Below, piece by piece: positions 1-5,560 of a stretch of 10,439 bases of DNA (the first letter of the stretch is position 1; each line of letters starts with the position of its first letter). The notes under the pieces were generated by a model. The model was not told the DNA's origin and did not search any database. It worked only from the letters and a program-made list of their open reading frames with translations. The DNA is taken from assembly GCA_964411425.1 (NCBI GenBank), contig CAYPKW010000083.1, positions 1-10,439 on the forward strand, read 5' to 3'. This stretch comes from CAYPKW01 sp964411425. Its GTDB lineage: Bacteria > Pseudomonadota > Alphaproteobacteria > Dongiales > Dongiaceae. A program made the translations under genes and the position numbers.

Positions 1-235
1 CGCCGTCACCACAGAAATTCACCCGTTCAATCGCGTTTTTCAGCAGCCTGCTAGTGGACCAACGCTATCAGATGAATCCCGAGCCATTTTCCTTCATCAC
101 CCCGGACGAGCGGAGCGAGATCCGGGGTCCATCTCGCCGGCGGCGCCATGGACCCCGGCTCGCGCGGCTATGCCGCTTGGCCGGGGTGACAATCGAAAGA
201 CGTCGCACGGGGTATCATCTGTCAGAGCCCCACCG
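1..235. other. Non-coding flank downstream of the minus-strand operon
   Basis: No convincing gene is seen in this stretch. It is the 3' flank of the leftward operon, which ends with a TAG at 236-238. It holds a possible transposon-end-like sequence near 36-54 and a nested palindromic element at 97-189, both listed separately. A short plus-strand reading frame across 54-239 is explained by the palindromic repeat plus high GC: its translation is arginine- and proline-rich, has no recognisable domain, and there is no ribosome-binding site before its ATG. Confidence 0.6.
97..189. repeat. Nested palindromic intergenic element (dispersed-repeat type)
   Basis: Two nested pairs of perfect inverted repeats are visible. 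The outer arms are TCACCCCGG (97-105) and CCGGGGTGA (181-189). The inner arms are CCGGGGTCCAT (122-132) and ATGGACCCCGG (148-158). Between outer and inner arms lie imperfectly complementary GC-rich stretches. This architecture matches the short palindromic repeats scattered through intergenic regions of many alphaproteobacteria; that resemblance is from general knowledge, not a search. It starts about 47 nt past the stop of the carbonic anhydrase-like gene, so in mRNA it would fold into a large hairpin at the 3' end of the rplM operon and could stabilise or end the transcript. There is no T-tract, so it is not a standard intrinsic terminator. Confidence 0.7.
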
Positions 236-784
236 CTAGAGCTTGCGGTAGGCTTGCGCGCGCTTGACGTAGTGCTCGACCGTCCAGGGCAGCAGCGCCA
301 GCTCCTCGGGGGTGAGCCTGCGCATGAGCTTGGCCGGACTGCCGGCCCACAGCTCGCCGCGGCGCACGCGCTTGCCCGGCGTCAGCAGCGCCCCCGCCGC
401 GACCATTCCCTCGCCTTCGACGACGCAGCCGTCCATGATGCAGGCCTTCATGCCGACGAAGCTGCCGGGCTCGAGCGTGCAGCCGTGCAACAGCGCCATG
501 TGGCCGACCGTCACGTCGTCGCCCACGCGGCAGGCGTAGCCGGCGCCGCCGCGCCCGCCCTCCGGCTCCTCGTTGACGTGGATGACGGTGCCGTCCTGGA
601 CGTTGGAGCGGGCGCCGATGCTGATGAGGTTGCCGTCGCCGCGCAGCACGCAGCCGAACCAGATGCCGGCGGCGGCGCCGATCTCCACATCGCCGATCAG
701 CACCGCGGTTTTGGCCACGAACGCGTCGGACGCCACGCGCGGGACGTGGTTGTTGAAAGGCAGCAGCACTGGCGCCGGCGTCAC
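236..784 (-). CDS. Gamma-class carbonic anhydrase-like hexapeptide-repeat protein
   Basis: A 182-residue left-handed beta-helix protein of the YrdA/CaiE/gamma-carbonic anhydrase family, whose usual length is about 170-190 residues. Hexapeptide-type turns run from about residue 28 to 135. The three histidines expected to bind the metal between trimer subunits are all present: H69 in VIHVN, then H95 and H100 in VTVGHMALLHG. The arginine/aspartate pair of the family is seen at RGD (48-50). The residues that distinguish proven carbonic anhydrases from inactive relatives cannot be judged here, so CO2 hydration is possible but unproven. The start is taken as GTG at 784, whose last two bases begin the argC stop (GTGA overlap). 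The first internal Met is only at residue 96, and the open frame further upstream merely shadows argC. There is no strong Shine-Dalgarno, so translation is probably coupled to argC. It is the last gene of the operon. Confidence 0.85.
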   Translation of the reverse strand: MTPAPVLLPFNNHVPRVASDAFVAKTAVLIGDVEIGAAAGIWFGCVLRGDGNLISIGARSNVQDGTVIHVNEEPEGGRGGAGYACRVGDDVTVGHMALLHGCTLEPGSFVGMKACIMDGCVVEGEGMVAAGALLTPGKRVRRGELWAGSPAKLMRRLTPEELALLPWTVEHYVKRAQAYRKL

Positions 785-1830
785 GGAAACAGCGGCTGCT
801 GCTCGAGGCCGGCGGTCTCCGGCCAGCCCGCCATCACGTTCATGTTCTGCACCGCCTGGCCCGAGGCGCCCTTCACGAGGTTGTCGATCACGCTGAGCAG
901 GATGGCGCGCCCCGGTACGCGATCGGCGAACACGCCGATGAGGCAGTGGTTCGCGCCGCGCACGTGGTGGGTGGCCGGCGCCTGGTCCGCCGGCAGGACG
1001 CGCACGAACGGCTCGTCGGCGTAGCGCTCGACCAGCGTGCGGCGCAGGTCCTCGGCGCTCGCCCCATGGGCGAGGCGCACATAGATCGACGACAGAATCC
1101 CACGGCTCATCGGCACCTGGTGCGGCGTGAAGTTCACCGTGACCGCGCGGCCGGCCGCCTCGCTCAAGCCCTGCTCGATCTCCGGCGCGTGCCGGTGCGA
1201 GGCGACGGCGTAGGCGTGCACCCCTTCGCTCACCTCGGCGTACAGATTCGCCTGCTTGGCGTCGCGCCCGGCCCCGCTCACCCCCGACTTGGCGTCGATG
1301 ATGATGTCCTCGGCGGCGATCCGCCCAGTCTGCAGCAGCGGCACCAGTGGCAGTTGCGCCGAGGTTGGATAGCAACCCGGATTGGCGACCAGGCGCGCCG
1401 GCGCAATCGCTCGGCGGTGCAACTCCGTTAGGCCGTACACCGCCTCCTTCTGCAACTCGGGCGCCTGGTGCTCGTGCCCGTACCACTGGGCATAGAGCGC
1501 CACGTCGGCGAGGCGGAAATCCGCCGACAGATCGACGACCTTGAGCCGGCGCGGCAGCGCCGCGATCGCCCGCTGCGTGGTGCCGTGCGGCAGGCAGCAG
1601 AACGCCAGATCGAGGTCGTCCCACCTGGCGTCCTCGATCTTGATCAGCGCCGGCAACTCGATCCCGCCCAGGTGGGGAAACACTTCGCCCAGCGCCCGCC
1701 CCGCCTGCCGGTCGGCAGTCAAGAGCCGGATGTCGGTCTGCGGATGGCGCGACAACAGGCGCACCAACTCGGCGCCGGTGTAGCCGCTGGCGCCCATAAT
1801 GCCGACCCGCAGCCTGTTCGCCTTCGCCAT
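781..1830 (-). CDS. argC: N-acetyl-gamma-glutamyl-phosphate reductase (ArgC)
   Basis: A 349-residue cytoplasmic enzyme of arginine biosynthesis, which reduces N-acetyl-glutamyl-5-phosphate to the semialdehyde with NADPH. The N-terminal nucleotide-binding loop is GASGYTGAE (13-21). The nucleophilic cysteine is C153 in the diagnostic NPGCYPT motif. HRHAPEIEQ (212-220) carries the conserved catalytic-site histidine, and the family C-terminal segment NLVKGASGQAVQNMN is intact (318-331). The length fits the roughly 345-350 residue (type 1) ArgC group. The frame stays open upstream to about 2337, but the ATG at 1830 has an excellent AGGGGG ribosome-binding site that overlaps the stop of the preceding gene, and it gives the expected N terminus. 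The gene follows the enolase-superfamily gene by 8 nt and overlaps the next gene by 3 nt. Confidence 0.97.
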   Translation of the reverse strand: MAKANRLRVGIMGASGYTGAELVRLLSRHPQTDIRLLTADRQAGRALGEVFPHLGGIELPALIKIEDARWDDLDLAFCCLPHGTTQRAIAALPRRLKVVDLSADFRLADVALYAQWYGHEHQAPELQKEAVYGLTELHRRAIAPARLVANPGCYPTSAQLPLVPLLQTGRIAAEDIIIDAKSGVSGAGRDAKQANLYAEVSEGVHAYAVASHRHAPEIEQGLSEAAGRAVTVNFTPHQVPMSRGILSSIYVRLAHGASAEDLRRTLVERYADEPFVRVLPADQAPATHHVRGANHCLIGVFADRVPGRAILLSVIDNLVKGASGQAVQNMNVMAGWPETAGLEQQPLFP

Positions 1831-1838
1831 GCGTCCCC

Positions 1839-3032
1839 CTAATCCACCGGACGGTTCGTCATTTCGAGATGGAGCTGGCTGCCAGTATAAGGGTGCTTCA
1901 GCGCCACTTCCTCGTTGAGTTCGATGCCGAGCCCCGGTTCGGTGGGCAGTATGACGTATCCTTCCTCCCAGCGGATCGGTTGCCGAAGGAGCTCGGCATG
2001 AAAACCGCCCCAGGTCTCTATGCTCTCCAGTAGGAGAAAGTTCGGCAGCGAGGCCGCGAAATGGACATTGGCGGCGCCCTCCACCGGCCCGCAATAGAGA
2101 TGCGGCGCGATCTGCGCGTAATAGGTCTCCGCCATCCCGGCGATCTTCTTCGCCTCCATGATGCCGCCGACGCGCCCGAGCGCCATTTGCAGAATCGAGG
2201 CCGCCCGACATTCGAGCACGCGGGCGAACTCGTACTTGGTGGTCAGGCGCTCGCCGGTGGCGATGGGAATGGACGTGGCCCTGGCGACCAGCGCCATCTC
2301 TTCCGGTTTCTCGGGCGGCGTCGGCTCTTCGAACCACAGCGGGTCATAGGGCTCCAGCCGCCGGGCGAGCCGGATGGCGCCCGAGGCGGTGAACTGGCCG
2401 TGCGTGCCGAACAGAAGATCGGCCTTCGTGCCGACCGCCTCGCGAATACGGGCGCAGAACCGCGCGCACAGATCGAGAGATTCCAGCGACGGCTGGCGCG
2501 GGTCGAACGAGGAGTAGGGTGCCGCCGGATCGAACTTCACCGCCGTGAAGCCCATCTTCACGTACTCGGCCGCGCGTTGGGCCGACAGATCCGGGTTCCA
2601 GTAAATGCTCTCGTCCTCGCCCAGCTCCGGCCTCGGATAGATGTAGGTATAGGAGCGCAAGCGCTCATGGACCTTGCCGCCAAGTAGGTCATAGACCGGC
2701 CTGCCGAGCGCCTTGCCCTTGATGTCCCACAAGGCGATCTCGATCCCGGACAGCACGCCCATGAGCGAGACATCGGGGCGCAGCGTGTAGCCCGATCCGT
2801 ACACGTTTCGCCACAAGGCCTCGATGCGGAACGGATCCGTGCCCGCGACGTAACGCTCGAACACGTCCGCGATCATCCGCTCCATCGCCTGGGGGCCGAA
2901 CGTCGCGCCATAGACCTCGCCGATGCCGGCGATGCCGTTGTCGGTCGTCAGCTTGACGAAGATGAAGTAGCGCCCGCCCCAACCCGGCGGCGGATTGCCG
3001 ACGATGAAAGTTTCGAGGTCGCGAACCCGCAT
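1839..3032 (-). CDS. Mandelate racemase/muconate lactonizing (enolase superfamily) protein, sugar-acid dehydratase-like
   Basis: A 397-residue protein with the two-domain enolase-superfamily layout: an N-terminal alpha+beta capping domain (about 1-125) and a TIM barrel (about 126-370). Recognisable barrel motifs are AVKFDP (164-169), FEEP (234-237), ATGERL (258-263), GRVGGI (286-291) and APHLYCGP (309-316). Overall it resembles galactonate/gluconate-type dehydratases, which remove water from sugar acids. Two canonical positions look substituted. The third-strand metal ligand (Asp in the usual V-D-x-H-G) reads G209-T-H211-G. The sixth-strand Asp of the usual QPDxxxxGG reads Q282-M-A284. E235/E236, E261 and H311 are kept. 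Substrate and even reaction therefore cannot be assigned. The start is the ATG at 3032, 21 nt after the rpsI stop, with only a weak, distant GAGGA upstream. Its place between rpsI and argC is unexpected for a catabolic enzyme. Confidence 0.85.
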   Translation of the reverse strand: MRVRDLETFIVGNPPPGWGGRYFIFVKLTTDNGIAGIGEVYGATFGPQAMERMIADVFERYVAGTDPFRIEALWRNVYGSGYTLRPDVSLMGVLSGIEIALWDIKGKALGRPVYDLLGGKVHERLRSYTYIYPRPELGEDESIYWNPDLSAQRAAEYVKMGFTAVKFDPAAPYSSFDPRQPSLESLDLCARFCARIREAVGTKADLLFGTHGQFTASGAIRLARRLEPYDPLWFEEPTPPEKPEEMALVARATSIPIATGERLTTKYEFARVLECRAASILQMALGRVGGIMEAKKIAGMAETYYAQIAPHLYCGPVEGAANVHFAASLPNFLLLESIETWGGFHAELLRQPIRWEEGYVILPTEPGLGIELNEEVALKHPYTGSQLHLEMTNRPVD

Positions 3033-3053
3033 GGAACGCTGTCGCGCGCGTCC

Positions 3054-3536
3054 TCAGCGCTTCGAGAACTGGAAGCTGCGCCGGGCCTTGCGCCGGCCGT
3101 ACTTCTTGCGCTCCACCACCCGGCTGTCGCGGGTGAGGAAGCCGCCGGCCTTGAGCACCGGGCGCAGGCCCGGCTCGTACAGGGTGAGCGCGCGGCTGAT
3201 GCCGTGCCGCACCGCGCCCGCCTGGCCCGACAGCCCGCCGCCGGTCACCGTGCAGTGAACGTCGTACTGGTTGGCGCGGCCGGCCACGGCAAATGGCTGG
3301 CCGATCAGCATGCGCAGCACGGGGCGCGCGAAATAGACCTCGATCTGGCGCCCGTTGACAGTGACGCGCCCCGAGCCTGGCTTGATCCATACCCGCGCCA
3401 CCGCGTTCTTGCGCTTGCCGGTCGCATAGGCGCGCCCCTTGGCGTCGATCTTCTGTTCGTACGCGACCGGCGCCGGCGCCGGCGTCGGCTGCTGGAGCTG
3501 CTTCAGGTCCGACAGGGTCTGAGGCTCGGTGCTCAT
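3054..3536 (-). CDS. rpsI: 30S ribosomal protein S9
   Basis: A 160-residue S9 protein of the small ribosomal subunit. The body is typical: YATGKRKNAVARVW (37-50), then the glycine-rich TGGGLSGQAGAVRHGISRAL (98-117), and the basic C-terminal tail ending in SKR, which in this family reaches toward the P-site tRNA. An extra N-terminal segment of about 35 residues, low in complexity with PTPAPAP, precedes the core; such extensions are usual in alphaproteobacterial S9. The ATG at 3536 forms an ATGA overlap with the rplM stop, and an AGAGGA lies about 13 nt upstream inside rplM. The longer open frame upstream is a shadow of rplM. Confidence 0.97.
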   Translation of the reverse strand: MSTEPQTLSDLKQLQQPTPAPAPVAYEQKIDAKGRAYATGKRKNAVARVWIKPGSGRVTVNGRQIEVYFARPVLRMLIGQPFAVAGRANQYDVHCTVTGGGLSGQAGAVRHGISRALTLYEPGLRPVLKAGGFLTRDSRVVERKKYGRRKARRSFQFSKR

Positions 3537-4003
3537 GCGCGGGCGGTCCTCTTGTTTTTCGGGTTCATCCCGGCGACGTCGAGCGGGGCCGGCGCTTGCG
3601 CCTCGTGCGGATGAGCGGGGCCGGCATAGACCTTGAGGTGGCCCATCTGCCGACGGCCCAAGGGCCCGCGCGGCAACATGCGCTCCACCGCCTTGATCAC
3701 CGCGCGCTCCGGATAGCGCCCGGACAGGATCTGGCCCATGCTGCGCTCCTTGATGCCGCCCGGGTGCCCGGTGTGCCAGATGAACTTGCGGTCCGTCAGC
3801 TTGCGGCCGGTCAACCGCACCTTCTCGGCGTTGACGACGATGACGTGGTCGCCGCAATCGATGTGCGGCGTGAACGTCGGCTTGTGCTTGCCGCGCAGCC
3901 GGTGCGCCACCACGGCCGCGAGCCGGCCGAGCACCACGCCGTCGGCATCGACGAGAATCCACTGTTTCGCCGCGTCGGCGGTCTTGAGCGAGAAGGTCTT
4001 CAT
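3533..4003 (-). CDS. rplM: 50S ribosomal protein L13
   Basis: A 156-residue L13 protein, an early-assembly 23S rRNA-binding component of the large subunit. Family landmarks are WILVDADGVVLGRLA (15-29), RGKHKPTFTPHIDCGDHVIVVNA (37-59), a GRK..D.K...HTGHPGG stretch (66-83), and the MLPRGPLGR motif (109-117). It is the first gene of the leftward transcript and overlaps rpsI by 4 nt, the standard rplM-rpsI pairing. No strong Shine-Dalgarno lies just ahead of the ATG. The C terminus carries a short Ala/Pro-rich tail beyond the usual end. Confidence 0.97.
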   Translation of the reverse strand: MKTFSLKTADAAKQWILVDADGVVLGRLAAVVAHRLRGKHKPTFTPHIDCGDHVIVVNAEKVRLTGRKLTDRKFIWHTGHPGGIKERSMGQILSGRYPERAVIKAVERMLPRGPLGRRQMGHLKVYAGPAHPHEAQAPAPLDVAGMNPKNKRTARA

Positions 4004-4042
4004 GGCGAATCCGTGCCAGCAGGGGAGCCCGGGAAGCGCCGC

Positions 4043-4070
4043 AGTATGTTCAAGCTCAAGGCGTTGTCAA
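4043..4070 (-). promoter_or_regulatory. Predicted sigma-70 type promoter of the rplM operon
   Basis: On the minus strand a perfect TTGACA (4070-4065) is followed after 16 nt by CATACT (4048-4043), which matches the -10 consensus at four of six positions. Transcription would begin near 4036 and leave a leader of about 33 nt before the rplM ATG. The position in a real gap ahead of a ribosomal-protein gene supports the call. It is a prediction from sequence only. Confidence 0.6.
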
Positions 4071-4140
4071 CCGGAAAACCCAAGCTGGATCGACACTTAG
4101 GTCGCGGTAACATGATACCGTTAGTCGCGCCCCGTCGCCG

Positions 4141-4473
4141 TCACCGCTCGGACAGGTCGCGCCTGCGCTGCTGGTATTCCTCGCGGTCGATCTCGCCCCG
4201 CGCGTAGCGGGCGTCGAGGAGATCGAGCGCCGAGGATCGTTCGCTGCGGTCCCGCCGCTCGCCCACGTGCCAAAGCGCCCGGATGAGCAGGATGGCGCCG
4301 ACGACGACGGCCGCGATGACGACTAGCGAGAGAAGCCCTTGGAATGGCATCCACCACATCCAGCGGTCGTGCCACCCTCCCCAATTGGGGGAACCCATGG
4401 TCTGCGCCCAGGCCGGGGATACCACCGCGACCGAAGCCGCGGCAATTGCACAAAGGATCGTCTTCATCATCAT
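4141..4473 (-). CDS. Small exported/membrane protein with C-terminal SHOCT domain
   Basis: A 110-residue protein. An N-terminal signal-like segment (MMMKTILCAIAAASVAVVSP, then AWAQ, cleavage expected after AQ at about residue 24) is followed by a Trp/Met-rich stretch (WGGWHDRWMWWM, 31-42) and one transmembrane helix (about 47-66). A charged C terminus with a SHOCT motif follows: ALDLLDARYARGEIDREEYQ (82-101). SHOCT is a short helical module found at protein termini and thought to aid oligomerisation or nucleic-acid or membrane-associated functions; its role here is unknown. The ATG at 4473 forms an ATGA overlap with the transporter stop and has a GGGAG four nt upstream. Two further in-frame Met codons follow at once. 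The context suggests an accessory part of the metal-efflux cassette, perhaps an envelope sensor or partner of the transporter; that is inference. Confidence 0.8.
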   Translation of the reverse strand: MMMKTILCAIAAASVAVVSPAWAQTMGSPNWGGWHDRWMWWMPFQGLLSLVVIAAVVVGAILLIRALWHVGERRDRSERSSALDLLDARYARGEIDREEYQQRRRDLSER

Positions 4474-5111
4474 GTCACTCCCACGATTGAGCCGTGCGGC
4501 GCCCGCAACTCGGCGATGGCCTGCCGAACGACGCGCCGCGAGGCGACGAGATTGAGGCCGGCGATTGCCGCCGCCACGGCGAGGTCGGGCCAGCCCGCGC
4601 CGGTGAGATAGACCGCCGCCGCGGCGCCGAAAACCGCGACGTTGCCGATCGCATCGTTGCGGCTGCACAGCCAGACCGAGCTGCGGTTGCTGTCGCCGCT
4701 ACGGTGCCGGTACAGCATCGCCGCCACCGCGACGTTGGCGCCGAGCGCCAAAAGGGCGACCGGCCCGATGATGAACGGATCGGGCGCGGCGCCGGCGAAC
4801 GCACGATAAACGGCGTTGCCCAAGACCCAGAGGCCGAAGAGACCCATGCCGGCGCCCTTGGTCAAGCCGGCCTTCGACCGCGCAACCGGCCCCATGCCGA
4901 GAACAAGCAGGGTGACCGCGTAGGTCGCGGCATCGCCGAAGAAGTCGAGGGCGTCGGCCTGGAGCGAGAGCGAGCGAGCCGGCAGGCTCGCCCCGACCTC
5001 GACGACGAACATCGTCGAGTTGACGGCGAGCGCGATCCATAGCACGCGCCGGAACCCTGGATCGCCGGCGCCCGGCTCGCGCTCGTCGGCGCAATGCCCG
5101 CAGCCCGTCAC
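4470..5111 (-). CDS. Short CDF-type cation transporter (predicted zinc/divalent metal efflux)
   Basis: A 213-residue integral membrane protein with about six hydrophobic helices, resembling the membrane domain of cation diffusion facilitators (CzcD/ZitB type), which export Zn2+ or similar ions in exchange for protons. The N terminus holds a metal-binding-like CGHC (4-7). Helix 2 contains ADALDFFGDA (52-61), matching the CDF ADAxHxxxDA site with Asp in place of His (D56, D60). Helix 5 contains C149-S-R-N-D153, where most CDFs have HxxxD. The large cytoplasmic C-terminal metal-binding domain is absent: the protein ends about 20 residues after the last helix. GTG at 5111 is chosen because it lies 1 nt after the repressor stop with a GGAGG at good distance; an ATG at 5147 would overlap the repressor gene. 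It is operonic with the repressor upstream and the SHOCT protein downstream. Confidence 0.82.
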   Translation of the reverse strand: MTGCGHCADEREPGAGDPGFRRVLWIALAVNSTMFVVEVGASLPARSLSLQADALDFFGDAATYAVTLLVLGMGPVARSKAGLTKGAGMGLFGLWVLGNAVYRAFAGAAPDPFIIGPVALLALGANVAVAAMLYRHRSGDSNRSSVWLCSRNDAIGNVAVFGAAAAVYLTGAGWPDLAVAAAIAGLNLVASRRVVRQAIAELRAPHGSIVGVT

Positions 5112-5112
5112 T

Positions 5113-5469
5113 TCAATCGCCCTCCTCGTCCGCCGGCTCGCCGACATGGGTCGCCATGTCGGCGATGACGCGGCGGACGTGCTCGTCGGCGACGGCGTAG
5201 AACACCTGCTTGCCCTGCCGTTCGGCGCGCACCAGCCGGCCGGCGCGCAACAGGCGCAAGTGGTGGCTTACCAACGAGATCGAGAGCCGCACCCGTTCGG
5301 CGATGGCGCCCACGCTGGTCGGGGCGTCGAGGCAGGCGAGTATGATGCGCAGACGGCTCGCGTCCCCCAGTAGGCGGAACATCTCGGCCAATTCGACCAG
5401 GCGGTCGGCTTCCGCCTCTGCAAGAAGGGAAACCTTGCGCCTGCGATACTTGAACAGTTGAGCAACCAT
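5113..5469 (-). CDS. ArsR/SmtB-family metal-sensing transcriptional repressor
   Basis: A 118-residue winged-helix repressor. The core runs from LGDASRLRIILACL (34-47), through the recognition helix region (about 60-75, SISLVSHHLRLLRAG), to the wing (VRAERQGKQVFYAV, 80-93). The last helix shows D95-x-H97-x10-H108-x2-E111, exactly the spacing of the alpha-5 zinc/cobalt site of SmtB-type sensors (Asp, His, His, Glu/His across the dimer). The ELCVCDL cysteine motif of arsenic sensors is absent, so an arsenic role is unlikely. Together with the transporter 1 nt downstream this predicts release from DNA on binding Zn2+ (or Co2+) and derepression of efflux. The ATG at 5469 gives the normal family length but has no ribosome-binding site, and a TATAAT sits just 3 nt upstream. 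Translation may thus be leaderless or start elsewhere. Confidence 0.88.
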   Translation of the reverse strand: MVAQLFKYRRRKVSLLAEAEADRLVELAEMFRLLGDASRLRIILACLDAPTSVGAIAERVRLSISLVSHHLRLLRAGRLVRAERQGKQVFYAVADEHVRRVIADMATHVGEPADEEGD

Positions 5470-5480
5470 TTGATTATAAT
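5450..5480. promoter_or_regulatory. Divergent promoter region between repressor and crotonase genes
   Basis: This is an AT-rich patch in GC-rich DNA. The perfect palindrome ATTATAAT (5473-5480) provides a TATAAT -10 element on both strands. On the plus strand TTGAAC (5450-5455) lies 19 nt before TATAAT (5475-5480), pointing at the crotonase operon. On the minus strand TATAAT (5478-5473) points into the repressor gene; no good -35 is seen. The sequence partly overlaps the repressor start codon, so it may also be the repressor operator, although no clean 12-2-12 SmtB-type dyad is visible. GTTG..CAAC at 5457-5466 is the best small dyad. Confidence 0.45.
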
Positions 5481-5560
5481 AACGCGCCGCCACGGCGCCC
5501 GCAAGCCGCTTGAACCGCCGCACGCAACCGGCGCAGATTGGCGCCCGCCCGGAGCAGATC

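Noticed and set aside
170..1024. Plus-strand open frame of 284 codons
   Set aside because: It is antisense to the carbonic anhydrase-like gene and argC, low in complexity (Ala/Arg/His/Asp-rich), without domain or ribosome-binding site; it arises from high GC.
785..1624. N-terminal extension of the carbonic anhydrase-like protein
   Set aside because: It lies wholly inside argC in another frame and is Arg/Ala-rich; the family length fits a start at 784.
1831..2337. N-terminal extension of argC beyond the ATG at 1830
   Set aside because: The extension overlaps the enolase-superfamily gene, has no ArgC homology, and the 1830 start has a strong AGGGGG site.
2061..2687. Plus-strand open frame of 208 codons
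   Set aside because: It is antisense to the enolase-superfamily gene, with no recognisable motif.
3537..3962. N-terminal extension of S9
   Set aside because: It is a shadow of rplM; S9 starting at 3536 has the expected size and an ATGA junction.
5113..5469. Arsenic-resistance regulator
   Set aside because: The family name suggests it, but the ELCVCDL-type cysteine site is absent and the alpha-5 zinc-type site is complete; no arsenate reductase or arsenite pump gene is nearby.
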